From: Mycobacterium paraseoulense
GTDB taxonomy: Bacteria; Actinomycetota; Actinomycetes; Mycobacteriales; Mycobacteriaceae
Direction: 5' to 3'
DNA length: 64,000 nt
Assembly: GCF_010731655.1 (NCBI RefSeq)
Contig: NZ_AP022619.1
Location: 62,001-126,000, forward strand
Shown here: piece after piece, positions 28,216 to 36,619 of the stretch
How the letters are laid out: each line of letters starts with the position of its first letter
How positions within the stretch are numbered: position 1 is the stretch's first letter
Translations under genes and position numbers: made by a program
The notes under the pieces: model-generated
What the model saw: only the letters and a program-made list of their open reading frames with translations
Database searches by the model: none
What the model was told of the DNA's origin: nothing

Positions 28216-29985
28216 CTAGCCGACGCGGACCGAGGTGATGGTGACCGGGTTGGTGGGGGCGCCACTCTGACGATTGCCGGCGATGCCCGCCTGGGCGATC
28301 TTGTCGAGAACCGCCAGGCCCGCCTCGTTGATGGTGCCGAATACCGTGCTCTGGGGCGCCAATTCCGAATCCCGGAAGATCAGCGAGAACTGGCTGCCGT
28401 TGGTGTTGGGTCCGTCGGTGGCCATGATCACGGTGCCGCGGGGGTACATCACGGTGGCCCGAAGGGCGGGATCCCCGGCCGGGTACTGGTTGGTGGGGTA
28501 TTCGTCGGCGAACTGGTAGCCGGGGCCACCGGAGCCGTCGGATTCCGGACCGCCGCACAGCAGCGACCCCCCATCGGTGGAGTCGATCAGGCGCGCGCAC
28601 TGGGTGTTGTCGAAGAACTGCTGCTTCGCCAGGCTGACGAAGCTGTTGACCGTGCATGGCGATTCGGAGTTGGCGAGCTGAACACCGATGTCACCGAAGT
28701 TGGTGGTGATGGTGGCCGGGATCTGCGGCGGCTCGGTCGACACCCTGCCCGACCGGGGCGGGCTGACGGGCTTGACGATGGTGTCGGGCGCGCTCGGATA
28801 GTCGCAGTTTGCGCCCGGATCCGCCGGCGGAGCGAACGCCGGTAGCGGCGGGACCGTCGCCGTCGCCTGGGCCGTCGGCCCGGGATTGGACCCGAGCCTG
28901 CCCGGCACCCGCGCGCGCGTCGGGGTGCTCGACGCCGCGCTGTTGGTGGGGCCGTCGTTCTCGGTGACCAGCGCGATGACCAACGCCACCACCGCGGCCA
29001 GCGCCAGGGCCGACGCGCCGACGATGCCCAGCAGCAGGCGCCGGGAGTGCGTGGGCGGGTGATACGGCGGCCGCGGATCGGGATTGGCGCCCGTCGGGGG
29101 GAAGTCCGGTGTGGGTGACGCGGCGGTCGGTGGCGGCGGTGGGGGCCCCGGCGCCGCGGCTGCCGCCGGGACGGCCAATGCCGCCCGGGCGGCTTCGGCG
29201 AGTTCCATCGCCGACTGGTAGCGGTGGTCGGGATCTTTGGCCATGCCACGGGCGACCACCGCATCGAGGGCCGCGGGCACCCCGGCTGACGTCGTCGACG
29301 GTCGCGGCGGCGGGGTGTTCAGGTGTGCGTTGAGTTGTTCCTCGAGGCTGTCGCCGGCATAGGGCCGCTTGCCGGTCAGACACTCGTGCAGCACGCAGGC
29401 CAACGAATACACGTCGGCGCGGTGATCCGTCGTGCCCCTGAACCGCTCGGGTGCCATGTAGGCGACGGTGCCCATCGTGTGCCCGGTCTGCGTGAGCGAG
29501 GTGTCCGCCATGGCGCGGGCGATGCCGAAGTCGATCAGGTAGACGAAGTCACGCGCGTTGGTGACCAAGATGTTCTTCGGCTTGATGTCGCGGTGGATGA
29601 GGCCCACCTGGTGTGCGCTGTCCAGCGCCGCGGCGACCTGTTCGATCACCGCGACGGCGCGCTCGGGGGACAGCCGCCCGCCGTTCTCCTCGATGTACTG
29701 CAGCAGGTCGCGGCCCTCGATGAGCCGCATGTCGACGTAGAGCCGTCCGTCGATCTCGCCGTAACTGTGGATGGGCACCACGTGCGGATCGTTGAGGCTT
29801 GCCGCTATGCGCGCCTCGCGGCGGAATCGTTGCTGAAACTGTTGATCCTCGGCCAAGTTCGGGGGCAGCACCTTCAGGGCGACGACCCGATCGGTCGCGG
29901 CGTCGTAGGCGCGATACACCTCTCCCATCCCGCCGCGCCCCAGGACGTCCAGCAATTGGTATTGCCCGAAAGACTGTGACCCCAC
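28216..29985 (-). CDS. Ser/Thr protein kinase fused to an extracytoplasmic cyclophilin
   Basis: 589 aa. Residues 9-265 are a complete Hanks-type kinase: LGRGGMGEVYRA (15-26), ATP Lys38, HRDIKPKN with catalytic Asp133, DFG 152-154, and an activation loop rich in Thr/Ser (SLTQTGHTMGT) before YMAPE. A Pro-rich linker (about 275-314) leads to one membrane helix (317-340), a disordered Thr/Pro segment, and a cyclophilin-type peptidyl-prolyl isomerase domain (about 422-589) with YPRGTVIMA and NGSQFSLIF. The cyclophilin part closely matches the adjacent PpiB. Mycobacterial receptor kinases usually carry PASTA, NHL or other sensor domains here. The obvious reading is a transmembrane kinase using a cyclophilin as sensor or folding partner. 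GTG start, 77 bp after ppiB. Confidence 0.92.
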   Translation of the reverse strand: MGSQSFGQYQLLDVLGRGGMGEVYRAYDAATDRVVALKVLPPNLAEDQQFQQRFRREARIAASLNDPHVVPIHSYGEIDGRLYVDMRLIEGRDLLQYIEENGGRLSPERAVAVIEQVAAALDSAHQVGLIHRDIKPKNILVTNARDFVYLIDFGIARAMADTSLTQTGHTMGTVAYMAPERFRGTTDHRADVYSLACVLHECLTGKRPYAGDSLEEQLNAHLNTPPPRPSTTSAGVPAALDAVVARGMAKDPDHRYQSAMELAEAARAALAVPAAAAAPGPPPPPPTAASPTPDFPPTGANPDPRPPYHPPTHSRRLLLGIVGASALALAAVVALVIALVTENDGPTNSAASSTPTRARVPGRLGSNPGPTAQATATVPPLPAFAPPADPGANCDYPSAPDTIVKPVSPPRSGRVSTEPPQIPATITTNFGDIGVQLANSESPCTVNSFVSLAKQQFFDNTQCARLIDSTDGGSLLCGGPESDGSGGPGYQFADEYPTNQYPAGDPALRATVMYPRGTVIMATDGPNTNGSQFSLIFRDSELAPQSTVFGTINEAGLAVLDKIAQAGIAGNRQSGAPTNPVTITSVRVG

Positions 29986-30062
29986 GCCACGACCTTAAGC
30001 GGTGCACCGCCCGCAGGCCGCGCGATTCTCACCAAACCGGGGCTGCGTTGCGCGGCTTGGCT

Positions 30063-30962
30063 TTAGTCGAGCAGCAGCGACGTGATGGTGACGTCGGAAG
30101 CCGGTGCGCTGTCCTCACCGCCGCCGGCGACGCCGGCCTTGGCGATCTTGTCCAGCGTGGCCAGCCCGTCGGGCTGGATGGTGCCGAAGACCGTGTATTG
30201 GGGCGGCAGCTGGGAGTCCTTGTACACCATGAAGAACTGGCTGCCGTTGGTCCCGGGCCCGGCGTTGGCCATCGCCAGGGTGCCGCGCGGGTAGAGCACG
30301 GGCTGTTGGGCCTTCGGGTCGTTCGGCGGGTACTGGTCGGTCGGGTACTCGTTGGCGAATTGGTACCCCGGACCGCCGGTGCCGTCGCCCTTGGGGTCAC
30401 CGCACTGCAGCACGCCCAGGTCCGGCGATGTGGTCAGCCGGTGGCATTTGGTGTTGTCGAAATATTTCTGGCCGATCAGGCTCGCGAAACTGTTTACCGT
30501 GCAAGGTGATTCGTTGTTGGCGAGCATCAGCCCGATGCGGCCCTGGTTGGTCACCATGCTGGCGCTCACTTGGGCCGGGTCGGTCGGCACCTTGCCGGTG
30601 CGCGGCGGCTTGACCTGCTTGGCCGCCGGTTCCGGTGACGCCGGGTACTGGCAGTTGGCGCCCAGGTCGGCCGACGGCTTGAACGCCGGCAACGGCGGAA
30701 CGGGCGGCGTCGGTCCGGCGGGCGTGGTGGTCTCGGGGGAGCTGCTGGCCGCGGAGGAGGTGGAGCTCGCGGCGCTGTTGCTCTTGTGCTCGTGTTTGTT
30801 GTTGATCACGGCGAGCACCACCGCGACGACCACGGCCACGGCCACGATCGAGCCGGCGGCGATCACCACGATCCGGCGCATCTTGGCTTGCTTCGCGCGG
30901 CGCTCCAGTTGCCGTTCGAGCTTGCGCTTGGCGTTGGCACGTCGTTGTTCATTGGTCGGCAC
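30063..30962 (-). CDS. ppiB: membrane-anchored peptidyl-prolyl cis-trans isomerase PpiB
   Basis: 299 aa. Basic coiled-coil-like N-terminus (NEQRRANAKRKLERQLERRAKQAK), one membrane helix (31-53), a Ser/Thr/Pro linker, then a cyclophilin domain (about 135-299) with MVTNQGRIGLMLANNESPCTVNSF, YPRGTLAMANAGPGTNGSQFFMVY and YTVFGTI. It catalyses proline isomerisation outside the membrane. Equivalent of Rv2582. GTG start at 30962. The kinase-cyclophilin gene downstream appears to have arisen from a copy of this gene: both share the ANCxYP segment, the ESPCTVNSF block and the GDG/SDG-x-GGPGYQFA-x-EYPT block. Confidence 0.95.
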   Translation of the reverse strand: MPTNEQRRANAKRKLERQLERRAKQAKMRRIVVIAAGSIVAVAVVVAVVLAVINNKHEHKSNSAASSTSSAASSSPETTTPAGPTPPVPPLPAFKPSADLGANCQYPASPEPAAKQVKPPRTGKVPTDPAQVSASMVTNQGRIGLMLANNESPCTVNSFASLIGQKYFDNTKCHRLTTSPDLGVLQCGDPKGDGTGGPGYQFANEYPTDQYPPNDPKAQQPVLYPRGTLAMANAGPGTNGSQFFMVYKDSQLPPQYTVFGTIQPDGLATLDKIAKAGVAGGGEDSAPASDVTITSLLLD

Positions 30963-31079
30963 GGCCGTATGCCTCCATGGTCGGTAAGTCGGCTGCCCGC
31001 AAAAGGCGTCGGTGGCCAGCTCAGGCTAATGTGGGCGCCGCGACCGGTGTCAAGTGGGGCCCGTGGGAAACTGGGAACC

Positions 31080-31754
31080 GTGTTGATCACCGGATTTCCC
31101 GCCGGCGTGTTGCAGTGCAACTGCTACGTGCTGGCCGAGCGGCCGGGGACGGACGCCGTCATCGTGGATCCGGGGCAGCGGGTGATGGGCTCGTTGCGGC
31201 GCATTCTCGACGAGAATCGGCTGACCCCGGCCGCGGTGTTGCTCACCCACGGCCACATCGACCACATGTGGTCCGCGCAGAAGGTGTCCGACACCTATGG
31301 CTGCCCGACCTACATCCATCCCGAGGACCGATTCATGCTGAAAGACCCGATCTACGGCCTGGGCCCGCGGGTGGCGCAGCTGATGGCGGGTGCCTTCTTC
31401 CGGGAGCCCAGGCAGGTCGTCGAGCTGGACCGGGACGGCGACAAGCTCGATCTCGGCAGCGTGACCGTCAACGTCGATCACACCCCCGGGCACACGCGCG
31501 GATCGGTGGTCTTCCGGGTCGCCGGAGACAAAGCCGGCGGCAAAGAGGTGGTGTTCACCGGTGACACCCTGTTCGAGCGCTCGGTGGGCCGCACCGACCT
31601 GCACGGCGGCAGCGGCCGCGACCTGCTGACCTCGATCGTGGAAAAACTGCTGGTGCTCGACGACGAGACGGTGGTCCTGCCGGGGCACGGCAACGCCACC
31701 ACCATCGGCGCCGAGCGGCGTTTCAACCCGTTCCTCGAAGGCCTGAGCCCGTGA
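31080..31754 (+). CDS. metallo-beta-lactamase fold hydrolase, glyoxalase II-like
   Basis: 224 aa starting at GTG 31080 ([17 protein letters not shown]). Metal-site motif THGHIDHM gives His57, His59, Asp61 and His62, with later ligands in [17 protein letters not shown] and [11 protein letters not shown]. The family hydrolyses S-lactoylglutathione or other thioesters; mycobacteria lack glutathione, so a mycothiol or other thioester substrate is likely. Equivalent of Rv2581c. Overlaps hisS by 4 bp. Divergent from ppiB. Confidence 0.92.
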   Translation: MLITGFPAGVLQCNCYVLAERPGTDAVIVDPGQRVMGSLRRILDENRLTPAAVLLTHGHIDHMWSAQKVSDTYGCPTYIHPEDRFMLKDPIYGLGPRVAQLMAGAFFREPRQVVELDRDGDKLDLGSVTVNVDHTPGHTRGSVVFRVAGDKAGGKEVVFTGDTLFERSVGRTDLHGGSGRDLLTSIVEKLLVLDDETVVLPGHGNATTIGAERRFNPFLEGLSP

Positions 31755-33022
31755 CGCAGTTCTCGGCGTTCTTCGCGCCCAAGGGGGTGCCGGACTACGT
31801 CCCGCCGGACTCCGCGCAGTTCGTGGCCGTGCGGGACGGATTGCTCGGTGCGGCACGCCGGGCCGGCTACGGCGACATCGAGTTGCCCATCTTCGAAGAC
31901 ACCGGCCTGTTCGCCCGCGGCGTCGGCGAATCGACCGACGTGGTGTCCAAGGAGATGTACACCTTCGCCGACCGCGGCGACCGCTCGGTCACGTTGCGCC
32001 CCGAGGGCACCGCCGGGGTGGTGCGCGCGGTGATCGAGCACGGCCTGGACCGCGGGGCGTTGCCGGTCAAACTCTGTTATGCGGGCCCGTTCTTCCGCTA
32101 CGAGCGTCCCCAGGCCGGCCGTTACCGACAGCTGCAGCAGGTCGGCGTGGAGGCGATCGGTGTCGACGATCCGGCGCTGGACGCCGAGGTGATCGCCGTC
32201 GCCGACGCCGGGTTCCGTTCCCTCGGGCTGGACGGCTTCCGCCTGGAGCTCACCTCGCTGGGCGACGACAGCTGTCGCCCCCAGTATCGGGAGCTGTTGC
32301 AGGACTTCCTCTTCGGGCTCGACCTCGACGACGAGACGCGCAGGCGCGCCGCGATCAACCCGCTGCGGGTCCTCGACGACAAGCGACCCGAGGTGCGGGC
32401 CATGACGGCCGACGCGCCGGTGCTGCTCGACCACCTGTCCGATGTCGCCAAACAACACTTCGACACCGTGCTGGCCCACCTGGACGCGTTCGGCGTGCCC
32501 TACGTCATCAACCCGCGCATGGTGCGCGGGCTGGACTACTACACCAAGACCACCTTCGAGTTCGTGCACGACGGTCTGGGCGCCCAATCCGGGATCGGCG
32601 GCGGGGGCCGCTACGACGGCCTGATGCACGAACTCGGCGGGCAGGCCCTGTCGGGCATCGGGTTCGGGCTCGGCGTGGACCGCACCCTGCTGGCGCTGCG
32701 GGCCGAGGGCAAGAGCGTGGGGGAGACCACCCGCTGCGACGTGTTCGGGGTGCCGCTGAGCGACCAGGCCAAGCTGAAGCTGGCGGTGCTGGCCGCCCGG
32801 CTGCGCGCCTCGGGTGTCCGGGTCGACATGGCCTATGGCGACCGCGGCCTCAAGGGCGCGATGCGCGCGGCCGACCGTTCCGGTGCCCGCATCGCGCTGG
32901 TCCTCGGCGACCGGGACATCCAGTCCGGCACGGTCGGGGTGAAGGATCTCACCACCGGGGATCAGGTGAGCGTGGCCATGGATTCCGTTGTGGCCGAGGT
33001 GCTTTCGCGGCTAACCCGCTGA
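31751..33022 (+). CDS. hisS: histidyl-tRNA synthetase
   Basis: 423 aa class-II synthetase. Motif 2 ([22 protein letters not shown]), the histidine-specific motif [15 protein letters not shown], motif 3 ([17 protein letters not shown]) and a C-terminal anticodon-binding domain (about 330-420). The N-terminus [19 protein letters not shown] is typical. GTG 31751 overlaps the hydrolase gene stop. Equivalent of Rv2580c. Confidence 0.96.
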   Translation: MTQFSAFFAPKGVPDYVPPDSAQFVAVRDGLLGAARRAGYGDIELPIFEDTGLFARGVGESTDVVSKEMYTFADRGDRSVTLRPEGTAGVVRAVIEHGLDRGALPVKLCYAGPFFRYERPQAGRYRQLQQVGVEAIGVDDPALDAEVIAVADAGFRSLGLDGFRLELTSLGDDSCRPQYRELLQDFLFGLDLDDETRRRAAINPLRVLDDKRPEVRAMTADAPVLLDHLSDVAKQHFDTVLAHLDAFGVPYVINPRMVRGLDYYTKTTFEFVHDGLGAQSGIGGGGRYDGLMHELGGQALSGIGFGLGVDRTLLALRAEGKSVGETTRCDVFGVPLSDQAKLKLAVLAARLRASGVRVDMAYGDRGLKGAMRAADRSGARIALVLGDRDIQSGTVGVKDLTTGDQVSVAMDSVVAEVLSRLTR

Positions 33023-33070
33023 CCGGCGGCGCGGGCACGCGCTAGGTGACGATATCGCGGGGGTTTTGCG

Positions 33071-33370
33071 CTAATTCGGCAAGTTGGCCAGGAAGCACCG
33101 CACCTGGGTGGCGGCGTCACTCGGCTTGACTCCCATGTCCACCAATCTTTGGACTATTTGCGCAGAGGGCACGCCGCCACTGAAATCCGTCCACATCACG
33201 TGCACGCTGGGAAACCAGTCTTCTGCGGAAACTCCCGGCGGTGGGGGCTTCGCATCGCCGCCGAGGCACTGAACGTAACCATCGACGCCGGTGTCGGCGT
33301 GAGCGGGCGACGCCCCGATCAGCACGGCGGTGGTCACGCAGACCGCCGCGGCGACATAGGTGAACCGCAT
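33071..33370 (-). CDS. secreted DUF732-type small protein
   Basis: 99 aa from ATG 33370 (MRFTYVAAAVCVTTAVLIGA), giving a clean Sec signal peptide cleaved at SPAHA-DT (about residue 25). The mature domain has two cysteines (YVQCLGG and QVRCFLA) and the pattern of the DUF732 family of short mycobacterial secreted proteins. Function unknown. A TATATT -10-like box ends 5 nt before the ATG on the minus strand, so the mRNA may be leaderless. Three 17-bp repeats lie just upstream. Not at this place in H37Rv. Confidence 0.78.
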   Translation of the reverse strand: MRFTYVAAAVCVTTAVLIGASPAHADTGVDGYVQCLGGDAKPPPPGVSAEDWFPSVHVMWTDFSGGVPSAQIVQRLVDMGVKPSDAATQVRCFLANLPN

Positions 33371-33391
33371 GCCGCAATATACCTCGCCTTC

Positions 33392-33440
33392 GCATTGTCT
33401 AACGAAGAGCATTGTCTAACGAAGAGCATTGTCTAACGAA
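33392..33440. repeat. 17-bp direct repeat, nearly three copies
   Basis: Unit GCATTGTCTAACGAAGA at 33392-33408 and 33409-33425, with 15 bases of a third copy at 33426-33440. All copies are identical. The array covers 22-70 bp upstream of the DUF732 start, where its promoter would be, so copy number could change expression. Read on the minus strand each unit contains TTAGACA, close to a -35 box. Confidence 0.85.
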
Positions 33441-33495
33441 GGCAAATCTCGGGCCGCCCACCGCGAACGGCCCCGGCCCCGCCCGGGGACGCGGG

Positions 33496-33723
33496 TCAGC
33501 TTTTCTTGCTGGGAATGATGATGACGACTATCAACGTGAGAATCGAGAAGAACAGCCCGAGAATTCCCCAGCCCAGCGGATTGCGGCCCTTCATCATTGC
33601 GATAACCCCGCACACAATTGCAGCGATGACACTGCCGATCGCGACGAAGATCCCTTTGATGCCGCGGAGGATAAAGCCCGCCGCGACCGGGTCCGAACTC
33701 GCCAGAATCACCGAGTGCAACAT
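33496..33723 (-). CDS. small two-helix membrane protein
   Basis: 75 aa from ATG 33723 with GAAAGGAC upstream. Two hydrophobic helices (about 22-43 and 50-70), a short basic loop KGRNPLGWG between them and the tail IPSKKS. An in-frame ATG five codons upstream (33738) is possible. No family recognised; many actinobacteria encode similar small proteins. In the accessory block between hisS and the SOS radical SAM gene. Confidence 0.6.
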   Translation of the reverse strand: MLHSVILASSDPVAAGFILRGIKGIFVAIGSVIAAIVCGVIAMMKGRNPLGWGILGLFFSILTLIVVIIIPSKKS

Positions 33724-33845
33724 GTCAGGTCCTTTCATGAGGGGCTGTGGGGTGATACCCGCACGAATGAGCGACAAAACCGCTGCCGAATATTGGCGTT
33801 TATCCAAAACCCCCGCTTCCGGGCGGAAACACGGCATACGCCGGT

Positions 33846-34331
33846 TTATCCGCGTGGATAACCGCGGCGTACGGTGCGGTCGAGAATTCCGAGGGTCGCC
33901 CGCAATGCCGCCTCGGACAGGATCGGGAAAATTCCGGCTTCCCGCCACTTGGGGTCGATTTTCGACCAGTCGTAGAACGAGGTGACCACGGTCGCCGAGC
34001 CGTCTTCGGTGGGCTGGAGCCGATAGCCGTAGACGTGACCGATCGGCGGTTGGATTTGACCGAGAACCGTCCACGCGATCAAACGATCCTGTTCGAATTC
34101 GGTGATGTCGACGGTGACGTCGTATTTACCGAATTGCGGAAAGTCGTTCAGCGCTTCGCGGTCCATGTGCACGACGAACCGCTCACCGACGCGACGTACC
34201 GGATCGCCGTCCGCGTCCTGCAGCATCCCGGACGAGTCGATCGCGACGTGCCCCTGCGGGTCACACAGCACGGCGAAGATGTCCGGCGGCGCCGCCGCGA
34301 TGGTCCGCTGAACCTCGATGCGTTCGGTCAT
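33846..34331 (-). CDS. SRPBCC (START-like) ligand-binding protein
   Basis: 161 aa, polyketide cyclase/dehydrase-type helix-grip fold. N-terminal MTERIEVQRTIAAAPPDIFAVLCDP and the C-terminal helix LRATLGILDRTV are typical. Such proteins bind hydrophobic ligands; the substrate is unknown. Encoded downstream of the Lrp-type regulator on the same strand with a 77-bp gap. Not at this place in H37Rv. Confidence 0.82.
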   Translation of the reverse strand: MTERIEVQRTIAAAPPDIFAVLCDPQGHVAIDSSGMLQDADGDPVRRVGERFVVHMDREALNDFPQFGKYDVTVDITEFEQDRLIAWTVLGQIQPPIGHVYGYRLQPTEDGSATVVTSFYDWSKIDPKWREAGIFPILSEAALRATLGILDRTVRRGYPRG

Positions 34332-34408
34332 GGGTCCCTCGCGGCCGGAGTAGGTACGACAGGGTCGTCGCTCACTCTACGACCGTCGCGGCACTTTCGG
34401 TGCCCTCG

Positions 34409-35431
34409 CTACCCCGCGGATCCGCGCGGGGTGCGCGTCGGATTCGGGTTCATCAGCCGTCCGTGCGCGATCACCGATCCGTGTTGCTTGAGACGCTGGA
34501 TGCGGGTGCTGACCTCGTAGGTGAGGACCTCGTCGATGGCCCCCAGGCGGGTGGTGAGGTACTCATACAAGTCGTGGACGTCACGGCAGATGACGACGGC
34601 CATCAGGTTCTTGCTTCCGCTGACGGCGGCGGCGAAGGCGACTTGGTCGTGCGCTGCGATCTGTTCCCCGACGCGGTGTACGTGCTGGGGTGCGGCGGTC
34701 AGCCAGAGCATGGCGCTGAGGGGGTGACCGAGTCGCTCGGGAAGCACATCGACGTCGTAGAGCAACGACCCGGCCGCTTCGAGCGCCGCCAGCCGCCTGC
34801 GGACTCGCGCCACCGACCAGCCCGTGCATTCGGCCAGCCGCGAGTGGGGGGCGCGGCCGTCGTCGGCCAGCGCGTCGAGCATGGGCCGGTCCTCGACAGT
34901 GGGCCGGGACGGCCGGCCGGTTACCGGGCGGTCGACAACACCGAGAAGTTGCTCGGCCTGTTGCGCGTTGAGCTTGTGGCCGTAGCCCGTCCACGGTGCG
35001 GTGGTGGGTCGCCCGAAAGTGTGCAGCACCACATCGATGTCGATGTCGATGACCGAACTCGTTCGCGGAAGCCGCTGTAGCAGAACGTCTTCGCGACTCT
35101 CGCCGAGCGGTGCCCGGATAGTGCAGACCAGGTCGGTCCAACCCGACAGGACGTTGGCGTGGGATACATCCGGGCTCCGAATCAGCGCGTCGGCCAGGTG
35201 CGGTATGCGGTCGGGCTTGGCGTGTATCCGGCAAACCCAATGGGCCCAATCGGTACCGCCGTCGACCCCCTCCAGCCCCACGACGCGCACGACCCCGTTC
35301 CGGCGCAGCCGGTGGTAGCGCCGGGCGACCGTTTGTTCGGTCGCTCCGACAACCTCGGCGATCCGGCGAAACGGCACCCTGGGCGATATCTGCAACGCAT
35401 GCAGAATCTGTCCGTCCAGCGAGTCGATCAT
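34409..35431 (-). CDS. Lrp/AsnC regulator with two HTH-ligand modules
   Basis: 340 aa, twice the usual length of Lrp/AsnC proteins. Module 1: winged HTH (SLDGQILHALQISPRVPFRRIAEVVGATEQTVARRYHRL, about 3-45) then a RAM-like ligand domain (about 65-145). Module 2: second HTH (about 170-220, ADDGRAPHSRLAECTGWSVARVRRRL) and a second RAM domain (about 230-310, LSAMLWLTAAPQHVHRVGEQI). Start is ATG 35431. The gene diverges from a luciferase-like oxidoreductase across 258 bp; Lrp regulators often control themselves and the divergent neighbour, which is the obvious target here. Confidence 0.85.
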   Translation of the reverse strand: MIDSLDGQILHALQISPRVPFRRIAEVVGATEQTVARRYHRLRRNGVVRVVGLEGVDGGTDWAHWVCRIHAKPDRIPHLADALIRSPDVSHANVLSGWTDLVCTIRAPLGESREDVLLQRLPRTSSVIDIDIDVVLHTFGRPTTAPWTGYGHKLNAQQAEQLLGVVDRPVTGRPSRPTVEDRPMLDALADDGRAPHSRLAECTGWSVARVRRRLAALEAAGSLLYDVDVLPERLGHPLSAMLWLTAAPQHVHRVGEQIAAHDQVAFAAAVSGSKNLMAVVICRDVHDLYEYLTTRLGAIDEVLTYEVSTRIQRLKQHGSVIAHGRLMNPNPTRTPRGSAG

Positions 35432-35689
35432 GAGTGATAGTAGACACGCATCGGCGATCAATGAGGATTTCTGGGCTCTTCGGGCCGCACATTGGCAATT
35501 CCGTTGCCGCCGCTGCCAGCCTTGCATCGTGAAGTTGATGCGCAACGTCGTCCTGGTCACCGCGGGAGCCCCGCCGGGATCGTCGTCGGCACCGCCCGGG
35601 CCGTCCGGTTCGTCCGGCGCCACGGCTCGTGCGGCGAAGTCTCCGGTGCCGTCAACCGGACGCCCCAGAACGAAATAGCGGAGGATGCC

Positions 35690-36547
35690 ATGCACATCGG
35701 GATCGGACTGCCGGGCCACATTGCCCACGTGCCCGGGCCGTTGACCGTCCAGTGGGCGCGCCGGGCGGAACACCGGGGATTCGCCGGCCTGGCGACCATA
35801 GACCGGCTGGTCTATGAAAGCCTCGATTCGATCGTTGCCCTGTCCGTGGCCGCGGGCGCGACCAGTGAAATCGGTTTGACCACAAACGTTCTGCTGGCAC
35901 CGCTGTATCCGGCCACACTGCTCGCCAAGCAAGTCGCCACCGTGGCGGCGGTCGCAGGCGGCCGGCTGACCCTGGGCCTGGGCGTGGGCAGCCGGACCGA
36001 CGACTACGCGGCGGTCGGTGTCGACTTTGGCCGGCGGGGGCGCCTTCTTGACGCGTCGGTGGGGCTGATGCGCGAGGCGTGGCGCGCCACCCCGGTCACC
36101 GGTGACAGAGCGCTGTGCCCGGCGCCGGTACAGGTCCCCATCGTGTTCGGCGGAAAATCGGAGGCGACCCTGCGCCGCGTCGCGACCGTGGGCGACGGCT
36201 GGTCGGCCGGCGCCGTGCGTGACTACCACAACCAGTCCCTATTCGCCGATCGGATACGCGACGCGTGGCGGGGAGCGGGCCGGGCGGGCAGGCCGCAGCT
36301 GCACGCCAGCGTGAACTTCGCCTTCGGTGATGAGGAGACCGTCCGCGCCGGACGGTTGCACCTGCAGTCCTATTACGGATTCGTGCCCGACTACGCGGCT
36401 CTCAACGTGGCCGACATGTTGACCGCGCCGCAGGACGCGGCGGCCACCGTTCACGCCTACCGCGACCTCGGCTTCGACGGGCTCGTCTTTCATCCCTGTG
36501 TCGCCGCGCTCGATCAGGTCGACCGCCTCGCCGACGCGGTGCTCTGA
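35690..36547 (+). CDS. luciferase-like (LLM class) F420-dependent oxidoreductase
   Basis: 285 aa TIM-barrel of the bacterial luciferase family. N-terminal MHIGIGLPGHIAH, TNVLLAPLYPATLLAKQVATVAAVAGGRLTLGLGVG (cofactor/phosphate region), and VPIVFGGKSEATLRRVATVGDGW. F420 rather than FMN is usual for mycobacterial members. ATG 35690 follows GCGGAGGATGCC. Substrate unknown. Divergent from the double Lrp regulator, which probably controls it. Confidence 0.86.
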   Translation: MHIGIGLPGHIAHVPGPLTVQWARRAEHRGFAGLATIDRLVYESLDSIVALSVAAGATSEIGLTTNVLLAPLYPATLLAKQVATVAAVAGGRLTLGLGVGSRTDDYAAVGVDFGRRGRLLDASVGLMREAWRATPVTGDRALCPAPVQVPIVFGGKSEATLRRVATVGDGWSAGAVRDYHNQSLFADRIRDAWRGAGRAGRPQLHASVNFAFGDEETVRAGRLHLQSYYGFVPDYAALNVADMLTAPQDAAATVHAYRDLGFDGLVFHPCVAALDQVDRLADAVL

Positions 36548-36585
36548 ACCGCGAGATGCGCGGCCGCCACTGACGCGCGGGAGGC

Positions 36586-36612
36586 TTGACAACCAATCGA
36601 ACGAATGTTCGA
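36586..36612 (+). promoter_or_regulatory. promoter with perfect LexA SOS box
   Basis: A consensus -35 TTGACA (36586-36591) is followed by a perfect mycobacterial SOS box TCGAAC-GAAT-GTTCGA (36597-36612). A -10 17 bp after the -35 would fall at about 36609-36614, inside the box, giving a transcript start at about 36620, which is the chosen ATG. LexA bound here would cover the core promoter fully. Confidence 0.88.
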
Positions 36613-36619
36613 ATTGGTC

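Noticed and set aside
36605..36619. Upstream ATG for the radical SAM gene
   Set aside because: It lies within the SOS box; the N-terminus from 36620 matches the recalled homologue and the promoter geometry.
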